Part shown: positions 40,531 through 49,053 of the stretch, piece after piece
How the letters are laid out: each line of letters starts with the position of its first letter
Position numbering within the stretch: position 1 is the stretch's first letter
From: a virus
IMG/VR virus record: IMGVR_UViG_3300017991_000002
Location: 1-64,000 of that record
Strand: one strand, 5' to 3'
Length of the DNA stretch: 64,000 nucleotides
Position numbers and translations under genes: made by a program
The notes under the pieces: generated by a model
What the model was told of the DNA's origin: nothing
Seen by the model: only the letters and a program-made list of their open reading frames with translations
The model's database searches: none

Positions 40531-41098
40531 CCGATCCCCTTCCTCTCTTCCTTTCTCTTCCTTTCTCGTCCCTTATTTCCCCACGTACCTGTTTATCGAC
40601 ATTTTCAAGGGTGGTCCGAGAGATATCCAATCCAAGGAGTTCATGACTCGGGGGTCTTACTCTGGTCATCTTCTTCCCCCTTCCCATTCTCAGCCTGCGA
40701 AACAGGCGTTTCGGTTTCTCTTCCTCTCTCCCGTCCTCAATTTCCTCTTCTTGACGACGCACAGCCTCCCTGTTCACTTCATCAACCCACTCTTTCAGAA
40801 CCCTAAACACCTCTAACCGATACTCCTTCGGAAGAGTCACCCCCGGGATCTGGGCTGCTGCTATTACAATCTCCCTTGATCTATTACAGATATAGTCCAA
40901 TGCCCAACTACTCCAGACCATGATAATCCCAGGCCACACTAATAGATCCATTTCAAGGTCGGAACCAACCCATATGAGGCTTATAACTTGAAACAAAAGA
41001 GTGGTGAGAAATAGTGTGTAAGCTACCACACTGTAAAGCCTTCTTACCTTTTCACCTTTATCGAGTTCTCTTTTTATTATACCAAGCCATGTGTCCAT
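40499..41098 (-). CDS. Membrane protein with internal tag
   Basis: 199 residues. Two hydrophobic segments (LYSVVAYTLFLTTLLFQVI and LVWPGIIMVWSSWALDYI) after a short amphipathic start give a two-pass inner-membrane protein. A cytoplasmic part includes LFRRLRMGRGKKM near 140, an internal tag, followed by a basic 55-residue tail. Confidence 0.65.
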   Translation of the reverse strand: MDTWLGIIKRELDKGEKVRRLYSVVAYTLFLTTLLFQVISLIWVGSDLEMDLLVWPGIIMVWSSWALDYICNRSREIVIAAAQIPGVTLPKEYRLEVFRVLKEWVDEVNREAVRRQEEEIEDGREEEKPKRLFRRLRMGRGKKMTRVRPPSHELLGLDISRTTLENVDKQVRGEIRDEKGRERKRGRGSDVYLLCDTLT

Positions 41099-41421
41099 TA
41101 CACCCTCAGCCTCCTTGTGGTCCCCCCAGAATCCCTACTATCTTCCCCTAAAGAATTACGGACGTCAACCATAAGGCGCTTTACCTTGCGAAAAAAGCAA
41201 TCGACGCAAAGGTCTCCATCCTTGCTATATACGAAAGAGATCGTTACACCGATACTAAGGACACCTTTAGTCTCAACCGTCACAGTATACCCTCCCCCAG
41301 AGACGGTTACCTCATCATCTGACACCTTCTCCCGTAGGAGTTGTATAGCTTGCTCTCTGTTCCCTCTTCGATCTTCAATCTCTTTCCCACAATCATCACA
41401 TTTATACGTGACTACTTTCAT
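41098..41421 (-). CDS. Tagged zinc-binding protein
   Basis: 107 residues from ATG 41421. CDDCGKEI near the start and CVDCFF later give a four-cysteine zinc site flanking a beta-rich core. Ends TTRRLRV with nothing after it, the shortest tag. Confidence 0.65.
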   Translation of the reverse strand: MKVVTYKCDDCGKEIEDRRGNREQAIQLLREKVSDDEVTVSGGGYTVTVETKGVLSIGVTISFVYSKDGDLCVDCFFRKVKRLMVDVRNSLGEDSRDSGGTTRRLRV

Positions 41422-41681
41422 TTCCGCCAACCTTTTCTCATTTCTTTGGTACTTCTCTCCTTCACAATGGGGGTTAGCATTTTTATCTTTTCCAAAGAAT
41501 CCCTGTCTCTCCCCCACCACGAAAGAAGCTCATCTGGGTCCAACGGACTCGATGTTAATATCCCGCCCAACTGATCATAATGACGATCACACAATCCAAG
41601 CGAGCCATCCAACACCTGCCAAGCGGCCAACGACTGACACCCAGGATGACTACATTTAAGTTTTTCATCAGACATGCTCAT
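41418..41681 (-). CDS. Zinc protein heading an operon
   Basis: 87 residues from ATG 41681 (GAGGTGTTTCTA). KCSHPGCQSLAAWQV and LCDRHYDQ (C, C, H-rich) are typical of small phage zinc proteins. Untagged. Preceded by the late-like promoter 41697-41737. Confidence 0.65.
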   Translation of the reverse strand: MSMSDEKLKCSHPGCQSLAAWQVLDGSLGLCDRHYDQLGGILTSSPLDPDELLSWWGRDRDSLEKIKMLTPIVKERSTKEMRKGWRK

Positions 41682-41696
41682 TAGAAACACCTCTCT

Positions 41697-41737
41697 CTAC
41701 TATACTTATACGTTTGTGGCGAGGATAAAGAAAATTT
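41697..41737 (-). promoter_or_regulatory. T4-late-like promoter element
   Basis: Minus strand ...TCCTCGCCACAAACG, TATAAGTATAGTAGAGAGAG. Same TATAAGTATA core and spacing to the following start as the other copies. Confidence 0.7.
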
Positions 41738-42187
41738 TTATTCATTTATTCTCAACTTTCTTCCCCTCTGCTGGGTAGGTTCAGAATGAGTCGCCTCTCT
41801 GTTTCTGCTTACCCACCCCATGCTTATCAGAAATAGCAAAACATCAGACCGGAGTATAACCTCTGAATAGGCATGAAACGTGTGTAATTTCGTCCCATCC
41901 CACACCTGACCAATAAACATTGGACCATCAATTCTATCACTACTATGCCCAAAATACACCTTCTTTATCGATCCCTTGAAGATGGCAATCCCTAACTCCT
42001 GTACAGTATATGCAGGATAGTACCTCAGGCCTTCATACTGAGTACCGAGACATCCCATCTTCACAAGATCGGGACTCCCCATACCTTCGGGCGGGTGTTT
42101 CCACAAAAACAAGGTCTCATGTTCATACCCGGCTTCAAATATCTTCTGTGAAGTATGGAAGGACGTTAAAATATTCTGGAATTTCAC
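41738..42187 (-). CDS. Tagged hypothetical protein
   Basis: 149 residues, beta-rich (LGIAIFKGSIKKVYFGHSSD), ending QRGRKLRINE; the tag is at the very end of the operon segment before the promoter. No downstream gene lies within 45 nt. Confidence 0.65.
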   Translation of the reverse strand: MKFQNILTSFHTSQKIFEAGYEHETLFLWKHPPEGMGSPDLVKMGCLGTQYEGLRYYPAYTVQELGIAIFKGSIKKVYFGHSSDRIDGPMFIGQVWDGTKLHTFHAYSEVILRSDVLLFLISMGWVSRNREATHSEPTQQRGRKLRINE

Positions 42188-42483
42188 TACCGTCTCCTAA
42201 CTCTCTTACCTGCAGCACTTCTCCCTGATAATATCTGTCTTTTAGCCTTTTCATAAGCAATATGGCCGTCATCGATTGCCTTAAGAAAGTCTCTCTTCGG
42301 TACCATTCGATCTCCTTCGCTCAACCCACCTTCTAGGACTATAAAATGCATCTCTACTCTAACCACTTTACAGTCCCCCATCTCTGGGATGGTAAAAACC
42401 TGACCCTCCCGAACGACATTCCCATTAGGGGTCCTAACCTCCTTCGGGGGTATTCTCAGCTTCCTTCTTTCTTTCTCTTTCAC
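42187..42483 (-). CDS. Protein with N-terminal tag motif
   Basis: 98 residues, GTG start after GGAGATAGGCT. Here R-R-K-L-R-I-P-P is at residues 6-13, i.e. at the N-terminus, followed by a beta-rich SH3-like core (VVREGQVFTIPEMGDCKVVR). The C-terminus AAGKRVRRR is basic but not a tag. Confidence 0.6.
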   Translation of the reverse strand: MKEKERRKLRIPPKEVRTPNGNVVREGQVFTIPEMGDCKVVRVEMHFIVLEGGLSEGDRMVPKRDFLKAIDDGHIAYEKAKRQILSGRSAAGKRVRRR

Positions 42484-42486
42484 AGC

Positions 42487-42909
42487 CTATCTCCAAACAC
42501 AAACGAGTATCTCCACCTCAACATTCTTGAATAAGTCATGAATCATTTCCCTGACTTTTGGCCACTGCAAACGATCGAGTCCACATCCTATCTTCGGCAT
42601 GGCCACTTTCTCTATACCTTCATCCACAATAATATCCCTCATAATCTCCAGGGGTTTATGCAGGGAGGTATATGTCGGCTTCCCACAACTTCTTCGTTTT
42701 GTTATAAGGTTAAAGACACGATCCACCAGAATACAGGTCGGATGAACAGGGGACTCCCTACTGCTTTTTATCTTCTCCCGAAGACCAAATTTCTTTCTCA
42801 TCGGGACGGCAATCCCCTTACCCATCCCAAGATCGCTGGCAATACAGTGGGCCAAATAAAAATCCTCTGGTACAGTAAAGATATCTCTCTTCTCCTCCCT
42901 GTAGTACAT
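42487..42909 (-). CDS. Macrodomain (ADP-ribose-binding/hydrolase)
   Basis: 140 residues. LAHCIASDLGMGKGIAVPMR is the ligand loop with D-x-x-M-G-K-G-I; IEKVAMPKIGCGLDRLQWPK gives the second glycine-rich loop, as in TARG1/DarG-type macrodomains. Such enzymes remove ADP-ribose from DNA or protein. It lies three genes from a NADAR protein. No tag. Reversal of host DarT-like DNA ADP-ribosylation is a plausible job. Confidence 0.85.
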   Translation of the reverse strand: MYYREEKRDIFTVPEDFYLAHCIASDLGMGKGIAVPMRKKFGLREKIKSSRESPVHPTCILVDRVFNLITKRRSCGKPTYTSLHKPLEIMRDIIVDEGIEKVAMPKIGCGLDRLQWPKVREMIHDLFKNVEVEILVCVWR

Positions 42910-43151
42910 CAGTCCTTCTCCTTAAAATGGCTCTTTAGGGCCTCAAATAGGAGCTTCCAGAATCGCTCTTTTTGACGGGGAAAACCTTCTACCGAAGAAG
43001 AAAAAGATAATCCGTCATCATCATAAAAACGACAAACATAGTCCCCTTTCTCTAAAGTCCCCTTTCCCGTATTGATAATATGGGCCTCGCCGATCCTCCT
43101 CCTATTATCCTCATTCCCGAACGGTACTATCTCTACATATGCTCTCAACAT
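42909..43151 (-). CDS. Hypothetical protein
   Basis: 80 residues, mixed alpha/beta (VEIVPFGNEDNRRRIGEAHI), sandwiched between the macrodomain gene and the next tagged gene. Untagged. Confidence 0.6.
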   Translation of the reverse strand: MLRAYVEIVPFGNEDNRRRIGEAHIINTGKGTLEKGDYVCRFYDDDGLSFSSSVEGFPRQKERFWKLLFEALKSHFKEKD

Positions 43152-43161
43152 ACAAAACCCC

Positions 43162-43812
43162 CTATTTAATCCTTAATTTTCTGTAATACCTTTTTCCCTC
43201 AGGCTTCCTGCCCTGTATTTCATACAACATTACAACACACATCCAAGAGGCATCAAAAAACTTTCCAGGAATCATACTGTGAAGATGATTCTCGCTTATC
43301 CCTGACAGGTTAAAGAGATGATTACTAAACTCCCTAGCCCTCATTACTGTCAATTCGGAGACTTTTATGGTTATTCTGCAAAACGAGGGATTCATGCTGC
43401 TGGATGCCCTCCACACAGAAGATTGGGTTTGCCATTTTGGCACAGGACTAAGGCCCACTTTCCCGACCCATTCAGTGGATGTTCTCTCCTTCCCTATTCG
43501 ATACCTAGGATATCTATACTCAATAACCTGCTCTCCCCTCGTCACCACATAAGGTCTCCATTGCTCCTTGCACCTCAAGACATCCCCAACTACAGGGAAG
43601 AGGCCCCTCCCCCAATACTCCCCATTTATCTTTAAAAAGTTAAATTTCCCATTACTACTTAACGAAAACTCATAAGGAATACTTTCACCGGAGGCATTAG
43701 GAACAACAGGCCGGATCAAAGCACCCGTCGTGGAGAACCCCTTACTCTCTAAAAGCTCCACAGCCTTTATGATCTCCCACTCCCTCAAATTTACATACCC
43801 TAAAGCCAACAT
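43162..43812 (-). CDS. Tagged hypothetical protein
   Basis: 216 residues, beta-rich (QVIEYRYPRYRIGKE, CRITIKVSELTVMR), ending RYYRKLRIK. It separates the macrodomain and NADAR genes; may share a task with them, but no catalytic motif is visible. Confidence 0.65.
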   Translation of the reverse strand: MLALGYVNLREWEIIKAVELLESKGFSTTGALIRPVVPNASGESIPYEFSLSSNGKFNFLKINGEYWGRGLFPVVGDVLRCKEQWRPYVVTRGEQVIEYRYPRYRIGKERTSTEWVGKVGLSPVPKWQTQSSVWRASSSMNPSFCRITIKVSELTVMRAREFSNHLFNLSGISENHLHSMIPGKFFDASWMCVVMLYEIQGRKPEGKRYYRKLRIK

Positions 43813-44249
43813 TACTTCTCCTTAAGTTCATCTCTTATCTTCATAAGGATCTTTCCAAGTTCATTTCTTCCCTCCCCAGTTCTCTCATCGACACCCCAAA
43901 AAACATCGTGCCACCAATTACCTTCTACCAGTTCCCTGTCACCAGTGTTAAGGAGCTTATACTTCATAAAATTCCTACTGAACTTTTGTCGGACCAGGTC
44001 CTCCATAATCCCGACCTTAACATCTTCCCAATCCTCCCTTAAAGTAACCCTTCGCCCTATTCTCTTGGCCGAGCCGGGATCCTGCGATGACCGTATCTTC
44101 GCTCTTTCTTTCTCACTTAACGTCTTTGCCGCCTGGAACGCATGCTCCACAGTTCTATATACCTTCCCCTCGAACACAACATCCGTCCGATAGTAATTGG
44201 ACAGATATCTAAACTTCCCCACAAACATCCTTATAGGATCAGTCTTCAT
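43812..44249 (-). CDS. NADAR (YbiA-like) ADP-ribose N-glycosidase
   Basis: 145 residues. FVGKFRYLSNYYRTDVVFEG, YRTVEHAFQAAKTLSEKERA, GRRVTLREDWEDVKVGIMED, LVRQKFSRN and GNWWHDVFWGVD make a complete NADAR domain (DUF1768), including conserved W and D residues. Family members cleave ADP-ribose N-glycosidic links, including ADP-ribosylated guanine in DNA. Untagged. Likely protects against DarT-type or other NAD-consuming defences. Confidence 0.85.
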   Translation of the reverse strand: MKTDPIRMFVGKFRYLSNYYRTDVVFEGKVYRTVEHAFQAAKTLSEKERAKIRSSQDPGSAKRIGRRVTLREDWEDVKVGIMEDLVRQKFSRNFMKYKLLNTGDRELVEGNWWHDVFWGVDERTGEGRNELGKILMKIRDELKEK

Positions 44250-44571
44250 AATATTCCTCCGTTGTCATAAACCTCTGTCGAAAGCTTTCCCTAAAGCACT
44301 TCCATGAGCAAAATTTTCCTGTCTCATCGTTTATCCACGCCTCTTCCAATTTCACACCACAATATGTACATGATCCCCTCTCAAAAGGCAGCCTCATCTT
44401 TCGAACGACAGAGGCTATATACCGCGCATCTTCCTCCGGAATATCATACAAAACAGAATACATCAGATCCATTACCTCGTCCACCGACAGCAACCTTACA
44501 TTACGCCCCTCGCTGTTTTTAAACTTAGGAACCACTTTCAATGCCCTCTCCCTGTGTTTACGATCTCTCAT
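44239..44571 (-). CDS. Zinc-finger protein
   Basis: 110 residues with CTYCGVKLEEAWI...FCSWKCFRESF, a C-x2-C...C-x3-C treble-clef-like site. VRKMRLPF in the middle resembles the tag by chance or as an internal relic. Confidence 0.6.
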   Translation of the reverse strand: MRDRKHRERALKVVPKFKNSEGRNVRLLSVDEVMDLMYSVLYDIPEEDARYIASVVRKMRLPFERGSCTYCGVKLEEAWINDETGKFCSWKCFRESFRQRFMTTEEYYED

Positions 44572-44574
44572 CTC

Positions 44575-45144
44575 TTATCCTCCGGACCCGCTGGGAATCC
44601 TCAACTTCCTTACCTTTATAACCTTTTTTGTTTCACCCTTCTCAGTTTCCTTCGGATTTGATGAGGTATAATAATAACCTCCTTCCAACAGCACCCTCAC
44701 CCGGGGACCACCAATATGTCGCATATGATAGTCTACCAAAAGCCCCCCAAGGTATTCAGTGGGAGGACTTTCCACATCTATCCTTGTAATCGAAAGATAA
44801 TGGACATTTTGTCCGGTATTGACAAAGACCCCTGTATCCTGACTCTTACAATAAAAAAACCCCTCAGAGTGTCCCCCGTCTGTGCACCGAATATAGGAGT
44901 CCTCAAAATCACCCCACGGAGGGTTCCTCTTCTCCATTTTAGAGAGGAAAAACTTAATAAGGTCATCCTCACAGATCCTTACCTCTACCTCAACCTGTGA
45001 AAACCCTGGGATCCCCGCACCTTGAATAAATACAACACACCTACCCCATGAGAGGTCCTGATGTGTTCCAAAGTCAATAGAGGATATTTGGTAGGAGTTG
45101 CCGGGAGCGAAGAAGATCCGCTCCGCGGGAAGATTTCTTTCCAT
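44575..45144 (-). CDS. Tagged protein heading an operon
   Basis: 189 residues, beta-rich with two predicted sheet regions, ending IKVRKLRIPSGSGG. It is first after the promoter element 45206-45245 and begins MERNLPAERIFFAPGNSYQI. Confidence 0.65.
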   Translation of the reverse strand: MERNLPAERIFFAPGNSYQISSIDFGTHQDLSWGRCVVFIQGAGIPGFSQVEVEVRICEDDLIKFFLSKMEKRNPPWGDFEDSYIRCTDGGHSEGFFYCKSQDTGVFVNTGQNVHYLSITRIDVESPPTEYLGGLLVDYHMRHIGGPRVRVLLEGGYYYTSSNPKETEKGETKKVIKVRKLRIPSGSGG

Positions 45145-45205
45145 TTTCGCGTTCCTTTCTCATCGTATAAAAAACAGAGTGATCATCTTGCAGATTCACA
45201 CTAAT

Positions 45206-45245
45206 CTCTACTATACTTATACGTTTCTGGAACGAAAAAGGAAAA
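45206..45245 (-). promoter_or_regulatory. T4-late-like promoter element
   Basis: Minus strand CTTTTTCGTTCCAGAAACG, TATAAGTATAGTAGAGATT; identical to the 23838 copy across the core. The leader to ATG 45144 is about 70 nt, longer than at other copies, and holds no gene. Confidence 0.75.
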
Positions 45246-45247
45246 GT

Positions 45248-45943
45248 TTATTCTTTTTTTGCTTCTTTTTCAGCTTCTTGCTGTGTTTCTTTTTGGAGTT
45301 CCGAGGCTTCAACAAGGCCTATAACCTCGGTGGATAGCTTGGCCTTCTCCGCCAGGGAGGTTCTTTCCTTTAAAGACATCCCATCGGGATTGGATATAAG
45401 ATACTCAACCACACCAACCGATTCCATCTTGATCTTCTTATGATCCTCTTCCTTGTTCCACTCCAAAACCTCATCAATTCTTTCTTTCGTCGGAAGTCCC
45501 ATTATCCTATTCAGCGCTTTCTGATACTCCATCACCCGATCAAAGGATTCCTGGAGAGATGAGTCATCCATAACACCAGAGCGTTCAAGAAGATCCATCG
45601 TTGCCTCCAGACGAGACAGCATATATTGTGTCAAACCCTTGAGCATGGAATACTGTTCAATAAGGACATCAGCCGTGCTCTTCGTCTTTCCTTCAACAAA
45701 CTTGATCTGTTTATCCATTTCCTTCAATTTATTCTCAAACTCGAGCCGTGTCGGCGGCGTATGAAAGCGCTTTATTCTCTTAAGACTCTCCTCGGAAGAT
45801 TTCTTCCCAGAAGGCTGAGGTTCTGGAGGGTCTACCTCATCCAGAGCCTCTTTAATCTCTCTGGCGGTTGACTTCGCCTCCAATTCAACAACTTTATCAG
45901 ACTCATCTATCAGCTTAGAAATTTTCTCGTCTACATCTTTCAT
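45248..45943 (-). CDS. Coiled-coil protein
   Basis: 231 residues, almost entirely helical with heptads (FENKLKEMDKQIKFVEGKTK), a Pro-rich hinge and an acidic C-terminus KETQQEAEKEAKKE. Scaffold- or tether-like; untagged, first of the genes before the promoter at 45206. Confidence 0.65.
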   Translation of the reverse strand: MKDVDEKISKLIDESDKVVELEAKSTAREIKEALDEVDPPEPQPSGKKSSEESLKRIKRFHTPPTRLEFENKLKEMDKQIKFVEGKTKSTADVLIEQYSMLKGLTQYMLSRLEATMDLLERSGVMDDSSLQESFDRVMEYQKALNRIMGLPTKERIDEVLEWNKEEDHKKIKMESVGVVEYLISNPDGMSLKERTSLAEKAKLSTEVIGLVEASELQKETQQEAEKEAKKE

Positions 45944-45955
45944 CGTATCTCCAAT

Positions 45956-46189
45956 CTATGATATCCATTTACCTGCTTTAGGGTCCCATCTCCGTCTTTT
46001 TTTGGGGAGCTCAAATGCGGACATCCCTTTCTGTCTTCCCGCAAGCCTCCGAATAACCGGGCTTTCCCTGTGAATCGTCTCTGGGTCAAACAAACGGCCA
46101 AGCTTAAACTCAAGAATACCTTCAGCAGCTTCAGCCGGAGTAATGTCCTGACTCACAACACTATCAATATACTCATGTATCTCTTTCAT
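45956..46189 (-). CDS. Hypothetical protein
   Basis: 77 residues, helical start then ...RRWDPKAGKWIS. Untagged. Confidence 0.6.
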   Translation of the reverse strand: MKEIHEYIDSVVSQDITPAEAAEGILEFKLGRLFDPETIHRESPVIRRLAGRQKGMSAFELPKKRRRWDPKAGKWIS

Positions 46190-46252
46190 CTTCTGAAATC
46201 CTCCTGATTTTTATCACTATTGGCCTATAATACCACAAATAAGCCTATCTTT

Positions 46253-46825
46253 TCAAATGTTTATAATTCCCCTTCCTTTCAACTCATAAAAGATAGTTTT
46301 AAGGGCAAAAACATCAGAGTGGGCTGTATGAGCATCTTCCATGTCCTCATTCAAGGCACACTTGAACAATTCTCCAAGCTTCGGCCACTTATAGCCTCTA
46401 CCTCTTCCCCGCTTGGGAAGCTGACAAAACTCAGTAAGCTCACGCATCGTACAGTATTTCGGTATCGAATCAAAGGACTTAATAGCCTTCCCCAGGCCAA
46501 CCTTATAAAGCTCCTGCCTGATTATTTCTGCATCGAATTCGATATTATGCGCAATAACATAATCCGCTATCATACAATGCATTAAAAAAGTCTTCAGGGC
46601 CACGATAGTAGGAACCCCTACCCTCTCTGCATAAGCAGTAGTTATTCCGTGAATGTTCGTGGCAGATCCCGGGATCGTCCACCCAACCGGCTTGATAATC
46701 ATACTCATTGAGGCCATCTCCTCAGCCTCTTCATTGGCCAATAAAGAAGCCAACTGTACCATCTCGTGGTGCTCGTGCTCTAGAAGTCCACAGCTTTCTA
46801 TATCAAAAAACAGATACGTCTTCAC
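46253..46825 (-). CDS. DnaQ-family 3'-5' exonuclease
   Basis: 190 residues with the DEDDh exonuclease motifs: FDIESCG (D, E), HNIEFDAE with the second aspartate, and HSDVFALKTIF with the H-x4-D. The fold fits DnaQ/RNase T-like proofreading or RNA-maturation exonucleases. No polymerase lies nearby. Untagged. Confidence 0.85.
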   Translation of the reverse strand: MKTYLFFDIESCGLLEHEHHEMVQLASLLANEEAEEMASMSMIIKPVGWTIPGSATNIHGITTAYAERVGVPTIVALKTFLMHCMIADYVIAHNIEFDAEIIRQELYKVGLGKAIKSFDSIPKYCTMRELTEFCQLPKRGRGRGYKWPKLGELFKCALNEDMEDAHTAHSDVFALKTIFYELKGRGIINI

Positions 46826-46851
46826 AACAGCTCTCTCTTTCTAGAAGAACT

Positions 46852-47307
46852 TCACCGTGGGGTTCTTCTTACCCACCTATATGACAAAACCCTCTCTATC
46901 GGAAAGGGCATCACATTAAACTGGTTATTCTGATTTCCCCCCAGGATATAAACAAACTGCCTGCTTCCGTCAAGACCTATGAAAAGACCGACATGGCCAT
47001 AAGGGCTATCGGGAGAAATCCTCCACAAGACAACAACACAACCGAGGCGAGGCTCAGGAATATCAGTCCCCCATACCAACCAAGAACGAGCATTGGGGAG
47101 ACCTGTACCCCCACACCCGGACTCCCTCATAATTAAATTCAACGCAGCAGAGCACCAAGGAATCTCATCATTCGGCTCCATTCCTACAGACAGCAGATAT
47201 TCATCAATCTGAGGATTGCTCTCCGGTCCTGGTATCTCCGTTACCCCATAATGACGGAATGCCACTTCCAGCCAAGGAGGAACTATCAAAGATCTCATCG
47301 TCGTCAC
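46852..47307 (-). CDS. TIGR02594-type NlpC/P60-like wall hydrolase
   Basis: 151 residues from GTG 47307 (AAGGAAATT). PWLEVAFRHYGVTEIPGPES, EIPWCSAALNLIMRESG, GLPNARSWLVWGT, GHVGLFIGLDG...ILGGNQNNQF is a near-complete TIGR02594 domain, with the catalytic-type cysteine in PWCSA and histidine in GHVGLF. Used as endolysin or virion peptidase. Ends VRRTPR, not a tag. Overlaps the next gene by 104 nt. Confidence 0.85.
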   Translation of the reverse strand: MTTMRSLIVPPWLEVAFRHYGVTEIPGPESNPQIDEYLLSVGMEPNDEIPWCSAALNLIMRESGCGGTGLPNARSWLVWGTDIPEPRLGCVVVLWRISPDSPYGHVGLFIGLDGSRQFVYILGGNQNNQFNVMPFPIERVLSYRWVRRTPR

Positions 47308-47479
47308 AATTTCCTTCCCCATACTTAACCAACGTCTCATACCACCACGTGTTCACATAAGTGGCCCCTCTGAAAGGCTGCCAGCCTTCTTGCAACAGGG
47401 CTCTGACCTTCTTACAAAGGTCATCGTCCCCTTCAGGACTGATAACAACTTTGTAATCAACTATCCGCTTCCTCATCAT
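47204..47479 (-). CDS. Hypothetical protein
   Basis: 91 residues, MMRKRIVDYKVVISPEGDDD, alpha/beta. The start MRKRIVDY is shared with the possible peptide at 48080-48190. Overlaps both neighbours. Confidence 0.6.
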   Translation of the reverse strand: MMRKRIVDYKVVISPEGDDDLCKKVRALLQEGWQPFRGATYVNTWWYETLVKYGEGNCDDDEIFDSSSLAGSGIPSLWGNGDTRTGEQSSD

Positions 47480-47588
47480 CCTTTTCTTCCCTCACCACCG
47501 CATCCTTAGGGGTCTTAAACTCCCGAATAGGCCTATCGCTCATTCTAAGGGTTGTGGGACCAGGTCTGACTTCATTAATTTTCATCAT
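47457..47588 (-). CDS. 43-residue peptide
   Basis: ATG-ATG start after AGAGGTATTAA; reads MMKINEVRPGPTTLRMSDRP, then a charged helix ending EEADS. Stop overlaps the next start. Unknown. Confidence 0.5.
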   Translation of the reverse strand: MMKINEVRPGPTTLRMSDRPIREFKTPKDAVVREEKDDEEADS

Positions 47589-47612
47589 TTAATACCTCTC
47601 CCCTCAATCTCC

Positions 47613-48125
47613 CTATTGATGTGTCAGCACCTGAGCACCTATGCCATATTTTCCACTTTTCTTTCTATATTCATGTCCCCTCTCTCTCGATGCGGCAACC
47701 TTCATCGACTTAAGAAGTCCAGGCCGTTTCACTCCCTTGGTCCGTTTAATTGCCTTCTGCATGATCGGCTTCATTTCCTTTTTATATGCTGTCTTGAATT
47801 CACGCTTCAGTAGCTGTTTCCTCCTTTTGTGGGCTTCGGCAGCGGGCCAAACTGGCCTCGGATCATTTCTTCCCATCTTTTTACCTTGTAATTCAGTCCG
47901 CCAGTAATCTATATGGCGTCTGGCGTCTTCTTTTGCCCGCTTTCGAACCTCTGGATCCTTCATGCGTTCCCGCACCTTTTTACGTGCCCAAGCAAGTGCC
48001 TCTTTCTTACTCTTAAACTTGGCCTCTAATAGTTCATCAATCACGTCAGATGGAGGGTACCCATCGAGGACTGCTTCAATCATCTCTTGCGTTCTTGATA
48101 GTTCAAGTTTTTTGTCCATTCCCAT
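47613..48125 (-). CDS. Basic helical protein
   Basis: 170 residues, strongly basic and helical (KKEALAWARKKVRERMKDPE, KRTKGVKRPGLLKSMKVAAS). Could bind nucleic acid. Untagged. Confidence 0.6.
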   Translation of the reverse strand: MGMDKKLELSRTQEMIEAVLDGYPPSDVIDELLEAKFKSKKEALAWARKKVRERMKDPEVRKRAKEDARRHIDYWRTELQGKKMGRNDPRPVWPAAEAHKRRKQLLKREFKTAYKKEMKPIMQKAIKRTKGVKRPGLLKSMKVAASRERGHEYRKKSGKYGIGAQVLTHQ

Positions 48126-48190
48126 ACTCCTGGTTCTGCCTTCCCTGGGAAGGTTACGTTTTCCCCGTAATCAACTATCTTCTTTCTCAT
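48080..48190 (-). CDS. Possible 36-residue peptide
   Basis: Frame MRKKIVDYGENVTFPGKAEP overlapping the start of 47613-48125. Its N-terminus resembles that of 47204-47479, suggesting a duplicated fragment. May not be expressed. Confidence 0.35.
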   Translation of the reverse strand: MRKKIVDYGENVTFPGKAEPGVWEWTKNLNYQERKR

Positions 48191-48341
48191 CTTCTCTTTC
48201 TTCCCTCACCACCACCTGCAACGCCTGCAACTGGGTCATGAAAGCTTCTACCTCTACCCACGGCTTTGTCTTAAGATAAGAGAACAGAGACCTCAGCAAT
48301 GCAGCAGGGATAATGAAATTTGTTTCATCCATCTTACTCAT
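48171..48341 (-). CDS. Hypothetical protein
   Basis: 56 residues from ATG 48341, helical (ALLRSLFSYLKTKPWVEVEA), with an acidic tail. Overlaps the end of the upstream gene. Confidence 0.55.
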   Translation of the reverse strand: MSKMDETNFIIPAALLRSLFSYLKTKPWVEVEAFMTQLQALQVVVREEREDEKEDS

Positions 48342-49053
48342 CTTCTCTCCCGAAGAATATTTCTTCAATCTTGTCCTCAAAAACTCCGACAGCATCTCCC
48401 CACTCATCTTTATCGTCCATTACGGACGTTAAGTACCTGATACTGCCATAAAGCTTAATAGAGTCTTCGCCTCTTGCAATGATAAGGGTAAACATATTGA
48501 CCCCGAATTCATGCTCGGTGTTGAACACAATATCCTCGTCCTTATACAAGGCGTTAAGACTTTTCAATAACTTGCCCAAGGCGCTTCTCGCCTCATTTTT
48601 GTATTTCACTATCTTCTGATTAAACCATTCTTTCAGTTTAATCAACCCCTTCTTCATCCCAGCCACGACCCACTCAATACATAGGTCAATAATAATCGAG
48701 GCATAAGGTATTTGAGATGATATCCCTACCTTGGCCAAAATAACCGCAACGTTCGCAGCGGCCAGCAATTTCTTCAGGAACCCGCCAGACGCCAGATTAA
48801 CCAATGCTTCCGTGATCCCATGGCCAAACTCAACCCCCTTATCCTTGATAACGGCAATTATCTCTTCCTTGCTATGCTTGACTATACCATCATTGTTGAG
48901 ATCAACCTTTGATACGTTCTCCGCCACCAATACACAAATATCCCACAGATCCGACAGTATATTCGAACTTTGCCCCCTAAAAAAGGTCATAGCTGTGTTG
49001 ACAAATTCATCCTTACATTCCTGACCAGTGGTCAGGGAGATTGCTGTAGTCAT
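48334..49053 (-). CDS. Protein with hydrophobic helical core
   Basis: 239 residues. Residues about 85-140 are helical and hydrophobic (LKKLLAAANVAVILAKVG, SIIIDLCIEWVVAGMKKG), with an amphipathic helix after. Membrane insertion is possible. Untagged. Confidence 0.6.
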   Translation of the reverse strand: MTTAISLTTGQECKDEFVNTAMTFFRGQSSNILSDLWDICVLVAENVSKVDLNNDGIVKHSKEEIIAVIKDKGVEFGHGITEALVNLASGGFLKKLLAAANVAVILAKVGISSQIPYASIIIDLCIEWVVAGMKKGLIKLKEWFNQKIVKYKNEARSALGKLLKSLNALYKDEDIVFNTEHEFGVNMFTLIIARGEDSIKLYGSIRYLTSVMDDKDEWGDAVGVFEDKIEEIFFGREDE

